Positions 27,778 through 35,408 of a stretch of DNA of 64,000 nucleotides are shown here, piece by piece. The stretch covers positions 1-64,000 of the forward strand of contig NZ_SSBI01000021.1 in NCBI RefSeq assembly GCF_004795015.1, written 5' to 3'. This DNA comes from Streptomyces sp. A1277 (GTDB lineage Bacteria; Actinomycetota; Actinomycetes; Streptomycetales; Streptomycetaceae). Position 1 is the stretch's first letter, and each line of letters starts with the position of its first letter. A program made the translations under genes and the position numbers. A model generated the notes under the pieces. The model saw only the letters and a list, made by a program, of their open reading frames with translations, did not search any database and had not been told where the DNA came from.

Positions 27778-28347
27778 TTATATTCGGCGCGGTACGGCTC
27801 CGTCCTGCCAGCGGTAGAGGTCGCGCAGCAGGGAAATCTCGGCGCCATGATGGATCAGCTCCCTGTTGACGTGCAGGACTCTGTTCTCCATGGGAAACCG
27901 CTCGGGACCCATCGCGGGCGGGTTCTCCAGGTCGGCATCCGAGAGCTCGCGGACCCCCGCGTTCCATCGCCCGTACATCTCATCGAGCTGTTTCAGCGCC
28001 TCGTCAGCGGTCCCCGCGTAGGCGAACGCCTCGGAGTCGAAGTCCCGGCCGCCGAAGTACCACTCGACCCGATAGGCCAGGCACGAGACGATGACGTGCC
28101 CAAGGCGCCAGGCGATCGTGGTCACCGGCGCCGGTTCCGGCACCAGGTCGGGGGACGCGTAGTCCAGCGTCCATTCCCCCGAACCGTCCGACATCGGTGC
28201 GGCCGACGTGCCACGTGGGCGGATGCTCCAGCAGCCGCCCACCGGCTCCCAGAAGTACTCCTCGTCGGTGAGACCTTCCAGCCGTGGCCGCAGGTTCTTG
28301 CGCCAGTACCAGTCCAACTGCTCCGCGAGCCGCTCGCTTCTTGTCAT
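27778..28347 (-). CDS. DinB-fold (four-helix) protein, transposon cargo
   Basis: A 189-residue protein with the DinB/YfiT-like helical bundle. It contains MTRSERLAEQLDWYWRKNL, a first histidine in TIAWRLGHVIVSC, and a C-terminal pair in VLHVNRELIHHGAEISLLRDLYRW that fits the metal-binding histidines of the family. Relatives include thiol-dependent S-transferases, but no substrate can be named. It is encoded on the opposite strand to the transposition genes and lies inside the right end, so it is the only cargo. The start is ATG 28347; the ribosome-binding site is weak. Confidence 0.82.
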   Translation of the reverse strand: MTRSERLAEQLDWYWRKNLRPRLEGLTDEEYFWEPVGGCWSIRPRGTSAAPMSDGSGEWTLDYASPDLVPEPAPVTTIAWRLGHVIVSCLAYRVEWYFGGRDFDSEAFAYAGTADEALKQLDEMYGRWNAGVRELSDADLENPPAMGPERFPMENRVLHVNRELIHHGAEISLLRDLYRWQDGAVPRRI

Positions 28348-28439
28348 TGCCGCACACTACAGACCCGCCGAGCAGAGTGATCGTCGCCGTCTGCGGTCAT
28401 CCTCCACTGTCACAAACCCTGCGGACAGTCATCCCTAAC

Positions 28440-28495
28440 TGGCACAGAAGTCAATTGATCCGCCTTTGCTGGCAATCGATCAACATCCACTGACA
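28440..28495 (-). repeat. Right terminal inverted repeat of the transposon
   Basis: Reading inward on the minus strand it starts TGTCAGT (28495-28489). TGATCGATTGCCA follows (28482-28470), then GGATCAA and TGTGCCA (28446-28440), the same order and nearly the same spacing as at the left end. Further similar TGTGACAG/GGATGAC words continue inward to about 28396. Confidence 0.8.
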
Positions 28496-28545
28496 CAGGT
28501 CAGCGGACGAGCCACGGCCACCGGGTTGCCATGCGAACTATTCCG

Positions 28546-28583
28546 ATATATCGTTGAGCCATCGCGACAGGTCGGCGATACAT
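28546..28583 (+). promoter_or_regulatory. Possible PadR operator upstream of the padR-like gene
   Basis: ATATATCG (28546-28553) and CGATACAT (28576-28583) form an imperfect inverted repeat (7 of 8) about 30 bases before the padR start. PadR regulators often repress their own promoters through AT-rich inverted repeats of this kind. The link is by position and symmetry only. Confidence 0.45.
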
Positions 28584-28612
28584 GAAAGATCAACGTGAGA
28601 AGGAGAACGGTC

Positions 28613-29239
28613 ATGCGTTCACATGGATATGAGCACGGGCACGAACACGGTCATGGGCGCGGGCGCGGGCGCGGCCCGGGTGGGCCCGACGAGCGGCGGG
28701 GTGACTTCGAGGGGCGTCGGGCGGCGTTCGGGCCGTTCGGTCCGCCGTTCGGCGGCGGCCCGTTCGGTGGCGGGCGCGGTCGGGGCGGTGGCCGGGGGCG
28801 GGCGCGGCGCGGTGACGTGCGGGCGTCGATCCTGGCGCTGCTCAAGGACCGGCCGATGCACGGCTACGAGATGATCCAGGAGATCGGCGAGCGCAGTGGC
28901 GGGGCCTGGCGGCCCAGTCCGGGGTCGGTGTACCCGACCCTCCAGCTGCTGGAGGACGAGGGCCTGATCACCAGCGCGAGCGAGGGCGGCAAGAAGCTGT
29001 TCACGCTCACCGACACCGGTCGCACCGAGGCCGAGACGGGGCCCGAGGCGCCCTGGGAAGAGGCCGGGCGCGGTGTCGACTGGGAGGGCGTGAACGAGAT
29101 CCGGCAGGCCGGGTTCGGTCTGATGGAGGCGTTCGGGCAGGTCTGGAAGACCGGCTCCACCGATCAGCGCGAGAAGGCGCTCACGGTCATCAACGACGCC
29201 CGCAAGAAGCTGTACCTGATCCTCGCCGACGAGCACTGA
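28613..29239 (+). CDS. PadR-family transcriptional regulator
   Basis: A 208-residue regulator. The first ~65 residues are an unusual low-complexity stretch rich in His, Gly and Arg (HGYEHGHEHGHGRGRGRG). The PadR winged helix follows (VRASILALLKDRPMHGYEMIQEI ... PSPGSVYPTLQLLEDEGLI), then a C-terminal dimerisation helix. The histidine-rich head could bind metal ions. ATG 28613 follows AAGGAGA. It begins 118 bases outside the transposon's right end and probably regulates itself. Confidence 0.88.
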   Translation: MRSHGYEHGHEHGHGRGRGRGPGGPDERRGDFEGRRAAFGPFGPPFGGGPFGGGRGRGGGRGRARRGDVRASILALLKDRPMHGYEMIQEIGERSGGAWRPSPGSVYPTLQLLEDEGLITSASEGGKKLFTLTDTGRTEAETGPEAPWEEAGRGVDWEGVNEIRQAGFGLMEAFGQVWKTGSTDQREKALTVINDARKKLYLILADEH

Positions 29240-29292
29240 GCCCCGGACCGGATCGTGGGCGGTGCGACGGCCGGAGGGGGAGTTGCGGGGAA

Positions 29293-29322
29293 GGGGGCCC
29301 GGCGGCAGACCGCCGGGCCCTT
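29293..29322. terminator. Bidirectional terminator between padR and the SRPBCC gene
   Basis: GGGCCCGGCGG (29295-29305) pairs perfectly with CCGCCGGGCCC (29310-29320), flanked by AAGG/CCTT that extend the stem. It lies between two convergent stops. Confidence 0.82.
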
Positions 29323-29344
29323 CCCGTGCCGGGGGAGCGGTCGT

Positions 29345-29776
29345 TCAGGCGACGATCAGGCCGTCCAGCTTGCGCAGCGACTCGTTGAGCGCGGCCGTCG
29401 CCGAGTCCCTGAGCTTGCCGGCCATCAAGGAGACCGCCGCGCCGGTGAACTCGCCGTCGATGCGGAGCGCGGTGGCGTCCCCGTCCGGGGTCAGTGCGTA
29501 GCGCATCAGCAGGTTCACGCCCATCGGGCCCTTGCCCGTGGTCGTCAGCAGCCGGCCGGTCTCCAGCTCCGACACGGTCCACGTCACCTCGGCCGGGAAG
29601 CCCATGAGCTTCATGTTCTCCTCGTAGGTCGCCGCGAGTTCCAGTGCGGCCGGGCCGCCCTTGGGGAAGCTGGTGTGGGTGGCGTTCCACTCCCCGTACC
29701 TGCTGAAGTCGGTGAGCTGGGCCCAGACCTTCTCGGCCGGTGCTCCGATACGTGTCTCTGCACTGACTTCGGCCAT
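29345..29776 (-). CDS. SRPBCC family protein (polyketide cyclase/START-like fold)
   Basis: A 143-residue protein with the START-like helix-grip fold (MAEVSAETRIGAPAEKVWAQLTDFSRYGEWN, then a beta sheet, then a long C-terminal helix with RDSATAALNESLRKL). The family binds hydrophobic ligands and includes cyclases and lipid-transfer proteins; nothing nearby fixes the ligand. ATG 29776 fits the usual family start. It is convergent with padR. Confidence 0.85.
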   Translation of the reverse strand: MAEVSAETRIGAPAEKVWAQLTDFSRYGEWNATHTSFPKGGPAALELAATYEENMKLMGFPAEVTWTVSELETGRLLTTTGKGPMGVNLLMRYALTPDGDATALRIDGEFTGAAVSLMAGKLRDSATAALNESLRKLDGLIVA

Positions 29777-29854
29777 GCGACCACCCCTTCGCTTCGGGTT
29801 ACGGTGTCGCGGAACGTAGCCGCAGCGGCCGGAACATTCAATACTGACGAAGCG

Positions 29855-30175
29855 TCAGTTCTGTGCGGCCCGCTCCGGACCCGCACGCCGGATCAGTGCC
29901 GCGTCGAAGCGGTCGGACGCGCGCGGATGCGGCCCGTCGTCGTGGCAGTGGAACGCGGCCCAGAACAGATCCGCGGGCAGCGCGTCCAGGGGTGCGTGGA
30001 CCCGGTAGACGTAATCGCGCCCGTCGAGCGCCGGCAGGGACACCAGCCAGCTCACCCCGCCCCCTCCCGTCGCGCCGCGAACAACCGCTCCTGCCTGTGG
30101 GACGTGTACGGGCGGGCCCCCGGTTGCTCCGTGCCCGGAGGCTGTGTGGGCGTACGTCAGGGGCGCGGATGACAT
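29855..30175 (-). CDS. Hypothetical protein (106 residues)
   Basis: A small soluble protein without a recognised domain. After a glycine-rich N-terminus, it reads SWLVSLPALDGRDYVYRVHAPLDALPADLFWAAF in two overlapping blocks, a plausible mixed alpha/beta segment. ATG 30175 has GAGGT about ten bases upstream. Third-position GC supports coding over 29855-30175, whereas the open frame further upstream reads antisense to the EamA gene and is not convincing. Confidence 0.55.
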   Translation of the reverse strand: MSSAPLTYAHTASGHGATGGPPVHVPQAGAVVRGATGGGGVSWLVSLPALDGRDYVYRVHAPLDALPADLFWAAFHCHDDGPHPRASDRFDAALIRRAGPERAAQN

Positions 30176-30241
30176 CGGAGTGTTACCTCGGTCAGGTGTC
30201 ACAGGGGTGACGCTCCTGACCCCAGCTGCCATGATGTGCCG

Positions 30242-31255
30242 ATGCACGCGTCTCAGGGGAGAAGCGCCGGCCTGGGACTCGCCCTCGCCTCGGCCTTCGC
30301 ATTCGGCGGTTCGGGAGTGGCGGCCAAGCCGCTGATCGAGGCGGGGCTCGACCCGCTCCACGTGGTCTGGCTGCGCGTGGCGGGCGCCGCGCTCGTCATG
30401 CTGCCCGTGGCCTGGCGCCACCGGGCGCTGGTACGCGGCCGGCCCGTGCTGCTGCTGGGCTTCGGGCTGCTGGCCGTGGCCGGGGTGCAGGCATGCTACT
30501 TCGCCGCCATCTCCCGCATCCCGGTGGGCGTCGCGCTGCTGGTGGAATACCTGGCGCCGGCACTCGTCCTCGGCTGGGTGCGCTTCGTCCAGCGGCGGCC
30601 GGTGACCCGGGCGGCGGCCCTCGGCGTCGTGCTCGCGGTCGGTGGCCTGGCCTGCGTGGTCGAGGTGTGGGCCGGGCTGAGCTTCGACGTCGTCGGGCTG
30701 CTGCTCGCGCTCGGCGCCGCCTGCTGCCAGGTCGGCTACTTCGTCCTCTCCGACCAGGGCGGCGGCGAGGCGTCGCCGGGCGGTGCGGAGCCTGCGCATC
30801 CGGTCGGGGTCATCGCCTACGGGCTGCTCGTCGGGGCCCTCGTGCTCACCGCGGTCGCGCGCCCGTGGGGCATGGACTGGTCGGTGCTCGGCGGCGGCGC
30901 GGCCATGGACGGCACGCGGGTGCCGGCCTGGCTGCTGCTGGTCTGGATCGTGCTGCTCGCCACCGTCATCGCGTACGTCACCGGTGTGGTCTCCGTGCGG
31001 CTGCTGTCCCCTGCGGTCGCGGGCGTCGTCGCCTGCCTGGAGGCGGTCATCGCGACCGTGCTCGCCTGGGTGCTGCTCGGCGAACACCTGGCCGCCCCGC
31101 AGCTCATCGGCGGCGCGCTCGTCCTGGCCGGCGCCTTCATCGCGCAGTCGGCCACCCCCCGGCCGCCGTCCGGACCCGTCGCCTCGGGACCCGGCGGCGC
31201 GGTCGGGGAGGCCGGTGAGGACACGTCCGGCGAGCGGGCCGCCGCCGGGCGGTAG
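30242..31255 (+). CDS. EamA/DMT-superfamily transporter
   Basis: A 337-residue membrane protein with ten predicted membrane segments in two EamA repeats (LGLALASAFAFGGSGVAAKPLIEAGLDPLHVVW in overlapping blocks; the second repeat ends in VVACLEAVIATVLAWVLLGEHL). Relatives export amino acids and metabolites. ATG 30242 and GTG 30236 are both possible; neither has a strong ribosome-binding site. The ~40-residue C-terminus is a disordered cytoplasmic tail. No neighbour identifies the substrate. Confidence 0.87.
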   Translation: MHASQGRSAGLGLALASAFAFGGSGVAAKPLIEAGLDPLHVVWLRVAGAALVMLPVAWRHRALVRGRPVLLLGFGLLAVAGVQACYFAAISRIPVGVALLVEYLAPALVLGWVRFVQRRPVTRAAALGVVLAVGGLACVVEVWAGLSFDVVGLLLALGAACCQVGYFVLSDQGGGEASPGGAEPAHPVGVIAYGLLVGALVLTAVARPWGMDWSVLGGGAAMDGTRVPAWLLLVWIVLLATVIAYVTGVVSVRLLSPAVAGVVACLEAVIATVLAWVLLGEHLAAPQLIGGALVLAGAFIAQSATPRPPSGPVASGPGGAVGEAGEDTSGERAAAGR

Positions 31256-31298
31256 GGCCGTGCGGGTGGTGGCGGGCCCGGGAGGCGGCGTAGGCCGG

Positions 31299-32006
31299 TC
31301 AGAGCGTGTTCAGGTACGCGGGGACCTCGATCGCGGGGTCCAGGTCGTCGGCCGGGACCGGCGCGGCGTAGGCGGGGGCGACGGGGACGACTCCGGACCA
31401 GTGCGGCAGGGCGAGGTCGCGGGGCTCGTCGTTCGGGCCGCCCGTGCGGATCTTGGCGGAGACCTCGCGCAGGTCCAGCCGGATCACGGCCGTGGCCGCC
31501 AGTTCCTTGCCGTCCGCGGGCCGCGCGTCCTTGGAACGCCCCGGCACCACCTGATCCACGATCGCGTCGAGGGCGGTGCGCCGCTCCCCGGGGTCGGTCA
31601 CCGTGTACGCGGTGCCGTGGACCACCACGGAACGGTAGTTGAGCGAGTGGTGGAAGGCGGAACGGGCCAGCACCAGGCCGTCGACGTGCGTCACCGTCAG
31701 GCACACGGGCAGCCCCGCCTCGCTCCCGTCCGCCGCCCGCAGCGGCCGCGAGCCGGTCGAGCCGTGGACGTAGAGCCGTTCGCCGACCCGGCCGAAGAGG
31801 GTCGGCAGGACGACGGGCGCCCCGTCGCGCACGAAGCCGAGGTGGCAGAGGTAGGCGGCGTCGAGTATCGAGTGGACCGTTTCGCGGTCGTACGAGGCCC
31901 GCTCGCGCGACCGGGTGGGGACCGTGCGGCCGGTCGGCTCGTAGCCGGCCGCGCTGTCCGGGGACATGGTCTGCTGGGGTGCGGTCTCCGGCATTGCGGA
32001 CTCCAT
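31299..32006 (-). CDS. Pyridoxamine 5'-phosphate oxidase-fold family protein
   Basis: A 235-residue protein of the PNPOx-like FMN-binding split barrel (SILDAAYLCHLGFVRDGAPVVLPTLFGRVGERLYVHGSTGS in overlapping blocks). It resembles the NimA-like group of flavin-dependent reductases. It diverges from a MocR-type regulator, with only 23 bases between start codons. ATG 32006 lies inside a palindrome and could be used as a leaderless start. ATG 31994, preceded by GGAG, is the alternative. Confidence 0.85.
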   Translation of the reverse strand: MESAMPETAPQQTMSPDSAAGYEPTGRTVPTRSRERASYDRETVHSILDAAYLCHLGFVRDGAPVVLPTLFGRVGERLYVHGSTGSRPLRAADGSEAGLPVCLTVTHVDGLVLARSAFHHSLNYRSVVVHGTAYTVTDPGERRTALDAIVDQVVPGRSKDARPADGKELAATAVIRLDLREVSAKIRTGGPNDEPRDLALPHWSGVVPVAPAYAAPVPADDLDPAIEVPAYLNTL

Positions 32007-32024
32007 TGCACTAGTGCATACTGT
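31994..32024 (+). promoter_or_regulatory. Divergent promoter/operator between the PNPOx-fold gene and the MocR gene
   Basis: The perfect palindrome TGCACTAGTGCA (32007-32018) lies between TTGCGG (31994-31999) and TACTGT (32019-32024). The latter ends five bases before the GTG of the MocR gene. On the other strand TATGCA (32020-32015) lies eight bases before ATG 32006. Both genes could thus give leaderless mRNAs under one operator. MocR-type regulators bind such sites next to their own gene. Confidence 0.55.
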
Positions 32025-32029
32025 TGTTT

Positions 32030-33361
32030 GTGCTAGGAGAGTATCGGATCAGTGGGCGGCGTGCAGCCGAAATCGCCGCCAGTGTGGAGCAGGGGGTCGC
32101 CTCCGGGGAGCTGGCTCCCGGTCAGGTCCTGCCGCCCATGCGGGAGTTGGCCATCCGGTTGGAGGTCAACCCCAATACGGTCGCCGCGGCGTACCGCATC
32201 CTGCGCGAGCGCGGGGTGATCGAGACCGCCGGGCGCCGGGGCAGCCGGGTCAGGCCGCGCCCGGCGAGCACCGCGCGCGGGTCGATGCGGGTCGAGGCGC
32301 CGCCCGGGGTGCGGGACCTGGGCGAGGGCAATCCGGACCCGGCGCTGCTGCCACGGCTGGGCGAGGCGTTCGCCTCGGTCGCGCAGGCGTACGCCCGGGA
32401 GCCGGGGATGTACGCCCAGGCGCCCGTCGACCCGGAGTTCGCGGCGCTCGCGCGCGCCGCAATGGACGCCGACGGCGTTCCGGCCGGGCCGGTGATCGCC
32501 ACCTCGGGGTCGCTCGACGCGATCGAGCGGGTGCTCGTCGCCCATCTGCGGCCGGGCGACCTGGTCGCGGTCGAGGACCCCGGCTGGGGCGGGCTGCTGG
32601 ACCTCGTGCCCGCGCTCGGCATGCGCCCCGCCCCGATGGCGCTGGACGACGAGGGGCCGCTGCCGGACGCGCTCGACGCGGCGCTGCGAGCGGGCGCGCG
32701 GGCCGTCGTCGTCACGGACCGGGCGCAGAACCCGACGGGTGCGGCGGTCTCCGAGGGGCGGGCCGCGGAGTTGCGGGCGGTCCTCTCCGGGCACCGGGGC
32801 GTCCTGCTCATCGAGGACGACCACGGGCACGCCATCGTGGACCTGCCCGTGTATCCCCTGGCGGGGGCGACGGACCGCTGGGCGTTCGTCCGCTCGGTGG
32901 CCAAGGCGTACGGGCCGGACCTGCGGGTCGCCGTGATGACCGGGGACGCGGTCACCGCCGACCGGGTGTCCGGGCGCCAGCGGCTGGGCCCCGGCTGGGT
33001 CAGCCGGCTGCTCCAGCGGACCGTGGTGCACCTGTGGCGGACGGACGCGGTGGACACGCGCGAGGTGGCCCGGTCCTACGCCCGCCGCCGCGACGCGCTC
33101 GTGCGGGCACTGGCCGACCGGGGCATCGAGGCGTACGGGCGCAGCGGGATGAACGTGTGGGTCCCGGTCAGCGACGAGACCGGGGCGGTGGCGCGGCTGC
33201 TGCACGCGGGCTGGGCGGTGGCGCCCGGGGCGCGGTTCCGTATCTCCGCGCCCCAGGGCATCCGGCTCACCGTCTCGCCGCTCGCCGACGCCGACATCGG
33301 ACCCCTGGCGGACGCGGTGGCAGCGGCGGCGGGGCCCGCGCGCCCGCTGAGCTACGGCTGA
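32030..33361 (+). CDS. MocR-type regulator (GntR winged helix fused to aminotransferase fold)
   Basis: A 443-residue protein. Residues ~5-75 are a GntR winged helix (GQVLPPMRELAIRLEVNPNTVAAAYRILRERGVIE in overlapping blocks). The rest is a fold-type I PLP-dependent aminotransferase domain in which SVAKAYGPDLRVAVM carries the PLP lysine. Such proteins use PLP as a sensor rather than for catalysis. The target is probably the divergent PNPOx-fold gene. GTG 32030 is favoured; TTG 32024 is also in frame. Its 3' end overlaps the convergent EamA gene by ten bases. Confidence 0.88.
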   Translation: MLGEYRISGRRAAEIAASVEQGVASGELAPGQVLPPMRELAIRLEVNPNTVAAAYRILRERGVIETAGRRGSRVRPRPASTARGSMRVEAPPGVRDLGEGNPDPALLPRLGEAFASVAQAYAREPGMYAQAPVDPEFAALARAAMDADGVPAGPVIATSGSLDAIERVLVAHLRPGDLVAVEDPGWGGLLDLVPALGMRPAPMALDDEGPLPDALDAALRAGARAVVVTDRAQNPTGAAVSEGRAAELRAVLSGHRGVLLIEDDHGHAIVDLPVYPLAGATDRWAFVRSVAKAYGPDLRVAVMTGDAVTADRVSGRQRLGPGWVSRLLQRTVVHLWRTDAVDTREVARSYARRRDALVRALADRGIEAYGRSGMNVWVPVSDETGAVARLLHAGWAVAPGARFRISAPQGIRLTVSPLADADIGPLADAVAAAAGPARPLSYG

Positions 33362-34392
33362 GGTGGTGAGCCGGTCACGGATCGGCGCGGGGGAGCGGCG
33401 GCGGGGGCGGCCGGGGCGGAGCGGCGCCGGCTCTGGGTGAGCGCGGCACCCGCCAGGACGACGAGCGCGCCCACGGGGGTGTTCCAGCTCAACTGCTCGC
33501 CGAGCACGGCCACTCCGGCGGCGGTGGCGATCACCGGGATGAAGTAGGTGACCATCTGCGCGGTCGTCGGCCCGACCTCGTTGACCAGCCCGTACTGGAG
33601 GAGCACAGCGACCCCCGTGCCCAGGGCCCCCAGCGCGACGACGGCCAGGGTGGGCAGCAGCGGAAAGCCCCCGGGGGCGGAGGAGAACAAGGGGGTCACC
33701 AGGGCGAGTTGCGCCGTGCCGAGAAAGAGCTGGCTGCCGGTGAGGGCGAGCGTGGACGCACCGCTGCCCGCCAGCGTCCGGCGGACGTAGATCCAGCCGA
33801 CCGGGTAGCTCAGCGAGGCCAGGAGCGCCATGGCCGTGCCGCTGAAGTCCAGCCCGGAGAAGCCCTGCCAGGCCCCCAGCACCGTCAGGACGCCGAGGAA
33901 GCCGAGCCCGAGACCGGCGACGCGGCGGCGGGTCGGCCGGTCCTCCGAGAGGGCGACGAGCGACAGTGCCATGCCCCACAGGGGCGAGGTCGCGTTGCAG
34001 ATGCCGGCCAGCGTCGACGGGATGCTCAGTTCGGCATAGGCGAAGAGGGAGAACGGCAGGGCGTTGAGGAAGAAGGCCGCGACGGCCAGATGGCCCCAGG
34101 TGCGCGCGGAGCGCGGCAGCCGTTCCCGCTTCACCACCATGACCACGGCCAGAACGGCCGTCCCCGACAGGAGCCGGCCGAACGTGACCTGGAACGGGGC
34201 GTACCCGTCGGTCCCGACCTTGATCAGGAGGAAGCTGAATCCCCAGATGAGCGAGAGCGCCGCGAAGCGCAGCCGCCAGTCCAGCGCCGGCCGGGGCACG
34301 GGGCCGGTGGGGGCGGCGGTCTGTGCGGGGGCTGGGGCTGCCGGTGCGGCGGGCGGCTCGGTGGTGGGCCCGGGTGCGGGCGGTGCGCTCAT
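33352..34392 (-). CDS. EamA family transporter
   Basis: A 346-residue DMT-superfamily exporter with ten membrane segments (LRFAALSLIWGFSFLLIKVGTDGY near residue 40; the second repeat ends in VAVLGEQLSWNTPVGALVVLAGAAL). The first ~35 residues are Ala/Pro-rich. It diverges from the LysR gene at 34467, the common arrangement for a LysR regulator and the exporter it controls. ATG 34392 is chosen; ATG 34428 would place the start inside the divergent promoter. Confidence 0.87.
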   Translation of the reverse strand: MSAPPAPGPTTEPPAAPAAPAPAQTAAPTGPVPRPALDWRLRFAALSLIWGFSFLLIKVGTDGYAPFQVTFGRLLSGTAVLAVVMVVKRERLPRSARTWGHLAVAAFFLNALPFSLFAYAELSIPSTLAGICNATSPLWGMALSLVALSEDRPTRRRVAGLGLGFLGVLTVLGAWQGFSGLDFSGTAMALLASLSYPVGWIYVRRTLAGSGASTLALTGSQLFLGTAQLALVTPLFSSAPGGFPLLPTLAVVALGALGTGVAVLLQYGLVNEVGPTTAQMVTYFIPVIATAAGVAVLGEQLSWNTPVGALVVLAGAALTQSRRRSAPAAPAAAPPRRSVTGSPPQP

Positions 34393-34466
34393 GAGATCCA
34401 CGATGGCGAATCCCACCTCGTAGCACAAGTGAGATTTTGTTCGGGTATTCGCGTAGCATCGCTTAT

Positions 34467-35387
34467 ATGTTGAACTTGGAGCGCCTGCGCACCCTGGACG
34501 CCCTGGCCCGGCTCGGCTCGGTCAGTGGCGCGGCCGAGGGGCTGCACGTCACGACGTCGGCCGTGTCGCAGCAGATGGCGAAGCTGGAGCGCGAAGTGGG
34601 GCAGCAGCTCCTCGCCAAGAACGGGCGCGGGGTGCGGCTCACCGACGCGGGGCGGCTGCTCGCCGACCATGCGGCCCGCATCCTCTCGCAGGTCGAGCTG
34701 GCCCAGTCCGACATCGAGGCCCAGCGGGGCGAGGTGGTGGGGGAGATCCGGCTCGGCGCGTTCCCGACGGCGGCCCGGGGCCTCTTCCCCGCCACGCTGC
34801 TGGCCCTGCGCGCGGGACACCCCGAGCTGCGGGCGCGCACCCTGGAGCTGGAGCCCGAGGCCGGCATCCGGGCGGTGCTCAGGGGCGACATCGATCTGGC
34901 GGTGGTGCTGGACTGGAGCAACAAACGGCTCCCGGTGCCAGGAGGGCTGACCAGGGCGGAACTGCTCGACGACGCCCCGGACATCGCGATGCCGGCGGAC
35001 CATCCGCTCGCCGGGCGGTCGGAAGTCGACCTGGAGGACTTCGCCGGTGACGACTGGGTGTCCTGGCCGGAGGGCGAATTCTGTTACGACTGGCTGATGT
35101 TCACCCTCCGCTCCAAGGGGATCGAGCCACGCATCGCCCACCTCGCGGGTGAGCACCACACGCAACTCGCCCTGATCGCCGCCGGGATGGGCGTCTGCGT
35201 GGCCCCCAGGCTCGGGCGTGGGCCGGTGCCCGACGGGGTGCGGCTGGTGCCGGTGCGCCAGAAGATGCGGCGGCACGTCCACGCGGTGTGGCGGACCGAC
35301 GCGGACCGGCGGCCGTCGATCCGGGCGGCGGTCGCGGCCCTGCGCGAGGCGGGCAGGAAGCTGGACGAGCCCTGGGGCGACGGGTAG
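34467..35387 (+). CDS. LysR-family transcriptional regulator
   Basis: A 306-residue regulator with an N-terminal winged helix (MLNLERLRTLDALARLGSVSGAAEGLHVTTSAVSQQMAKLE in overlapping blocks) and a type-II periplasmic-binding-like effector domain from ~90 to 290. A TAGCAT -10 (34454-34459) ends seven bases before ATG 34467, so the transcript may be leaderless. The divergent EamA exporter is the expected target. The effector is unknown. Confidence 0.9.
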   Translation: MLNLERLRTLDALARLGSVSGAAEGLHVTTSAVSQQMAKLEREVGQQLLAKNGRGVRLTDAGRLLADHAARILSQVELAQSDIEAQRGEVVGEIRLGAFPTAARGLFPATLLALRAGHPELRARTLELEPEAGIRAVLRGDIDLAVVLDWSNKRLPVPGGLTRAELLDDAPDIAMPADHPLAGRSEVDLEDFAGDDWVSWPEGEFCYDWLMFTLRSKGIEPRIAHLAGEHHTQLALIAAGMGVCVAPRLGRGPVPDGVRLVPVRQKMRRHVHAVWRTDADRRPSIRAAVAALREAGRKLDEPWGDG

Positions 35388-35408
35388 CGGCGGCAGGCGG
35401 CCGCGCTC

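Larger units (their letters stand above)
22718..28495 (+). mobile_element. Tn7/Tn5053-like transposon with TnsA, TnsB, TnsC, TniQ-zinc-finger and one cargo gene
   Basis: A 5.8-kb element bounded by inverted repeats beginning TGTCAGT. It encodes, in one direction with overlapping reading frames, a TnsA-like endonuclease, a DD(35)E transposase of the TnsB/TniA type, a TniB/TnsC-type AAA ATPase and a TniQ-like target selector carrying five zinc modules. A minus-strand DinB-fold gene lies between tniQ and the right end as cargo. Coding density and base composition differ modestly from the flanks. No 5-bp target duplication is evident (flanks CCTGG and CAGGT), so either the ends are off by a base or two, or the duplication has decayed. 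Confidence 0.85.

Noticed and set aside
22718..28495. CRISPR array or Cas gene associated with the Tn7-like element
   Set aside because: I saw no regularly spaced repeats and no Cas-like protein in or near the element; target choice must depend on the TniQ-like protein.
29855..31087. 410-codon minus-strand frame extending through the EamA transporter
   Set aside because: Only the first-transcribed-away part (29855-30175) outside the transporter reads as a plausible protein; the rest is antisense.
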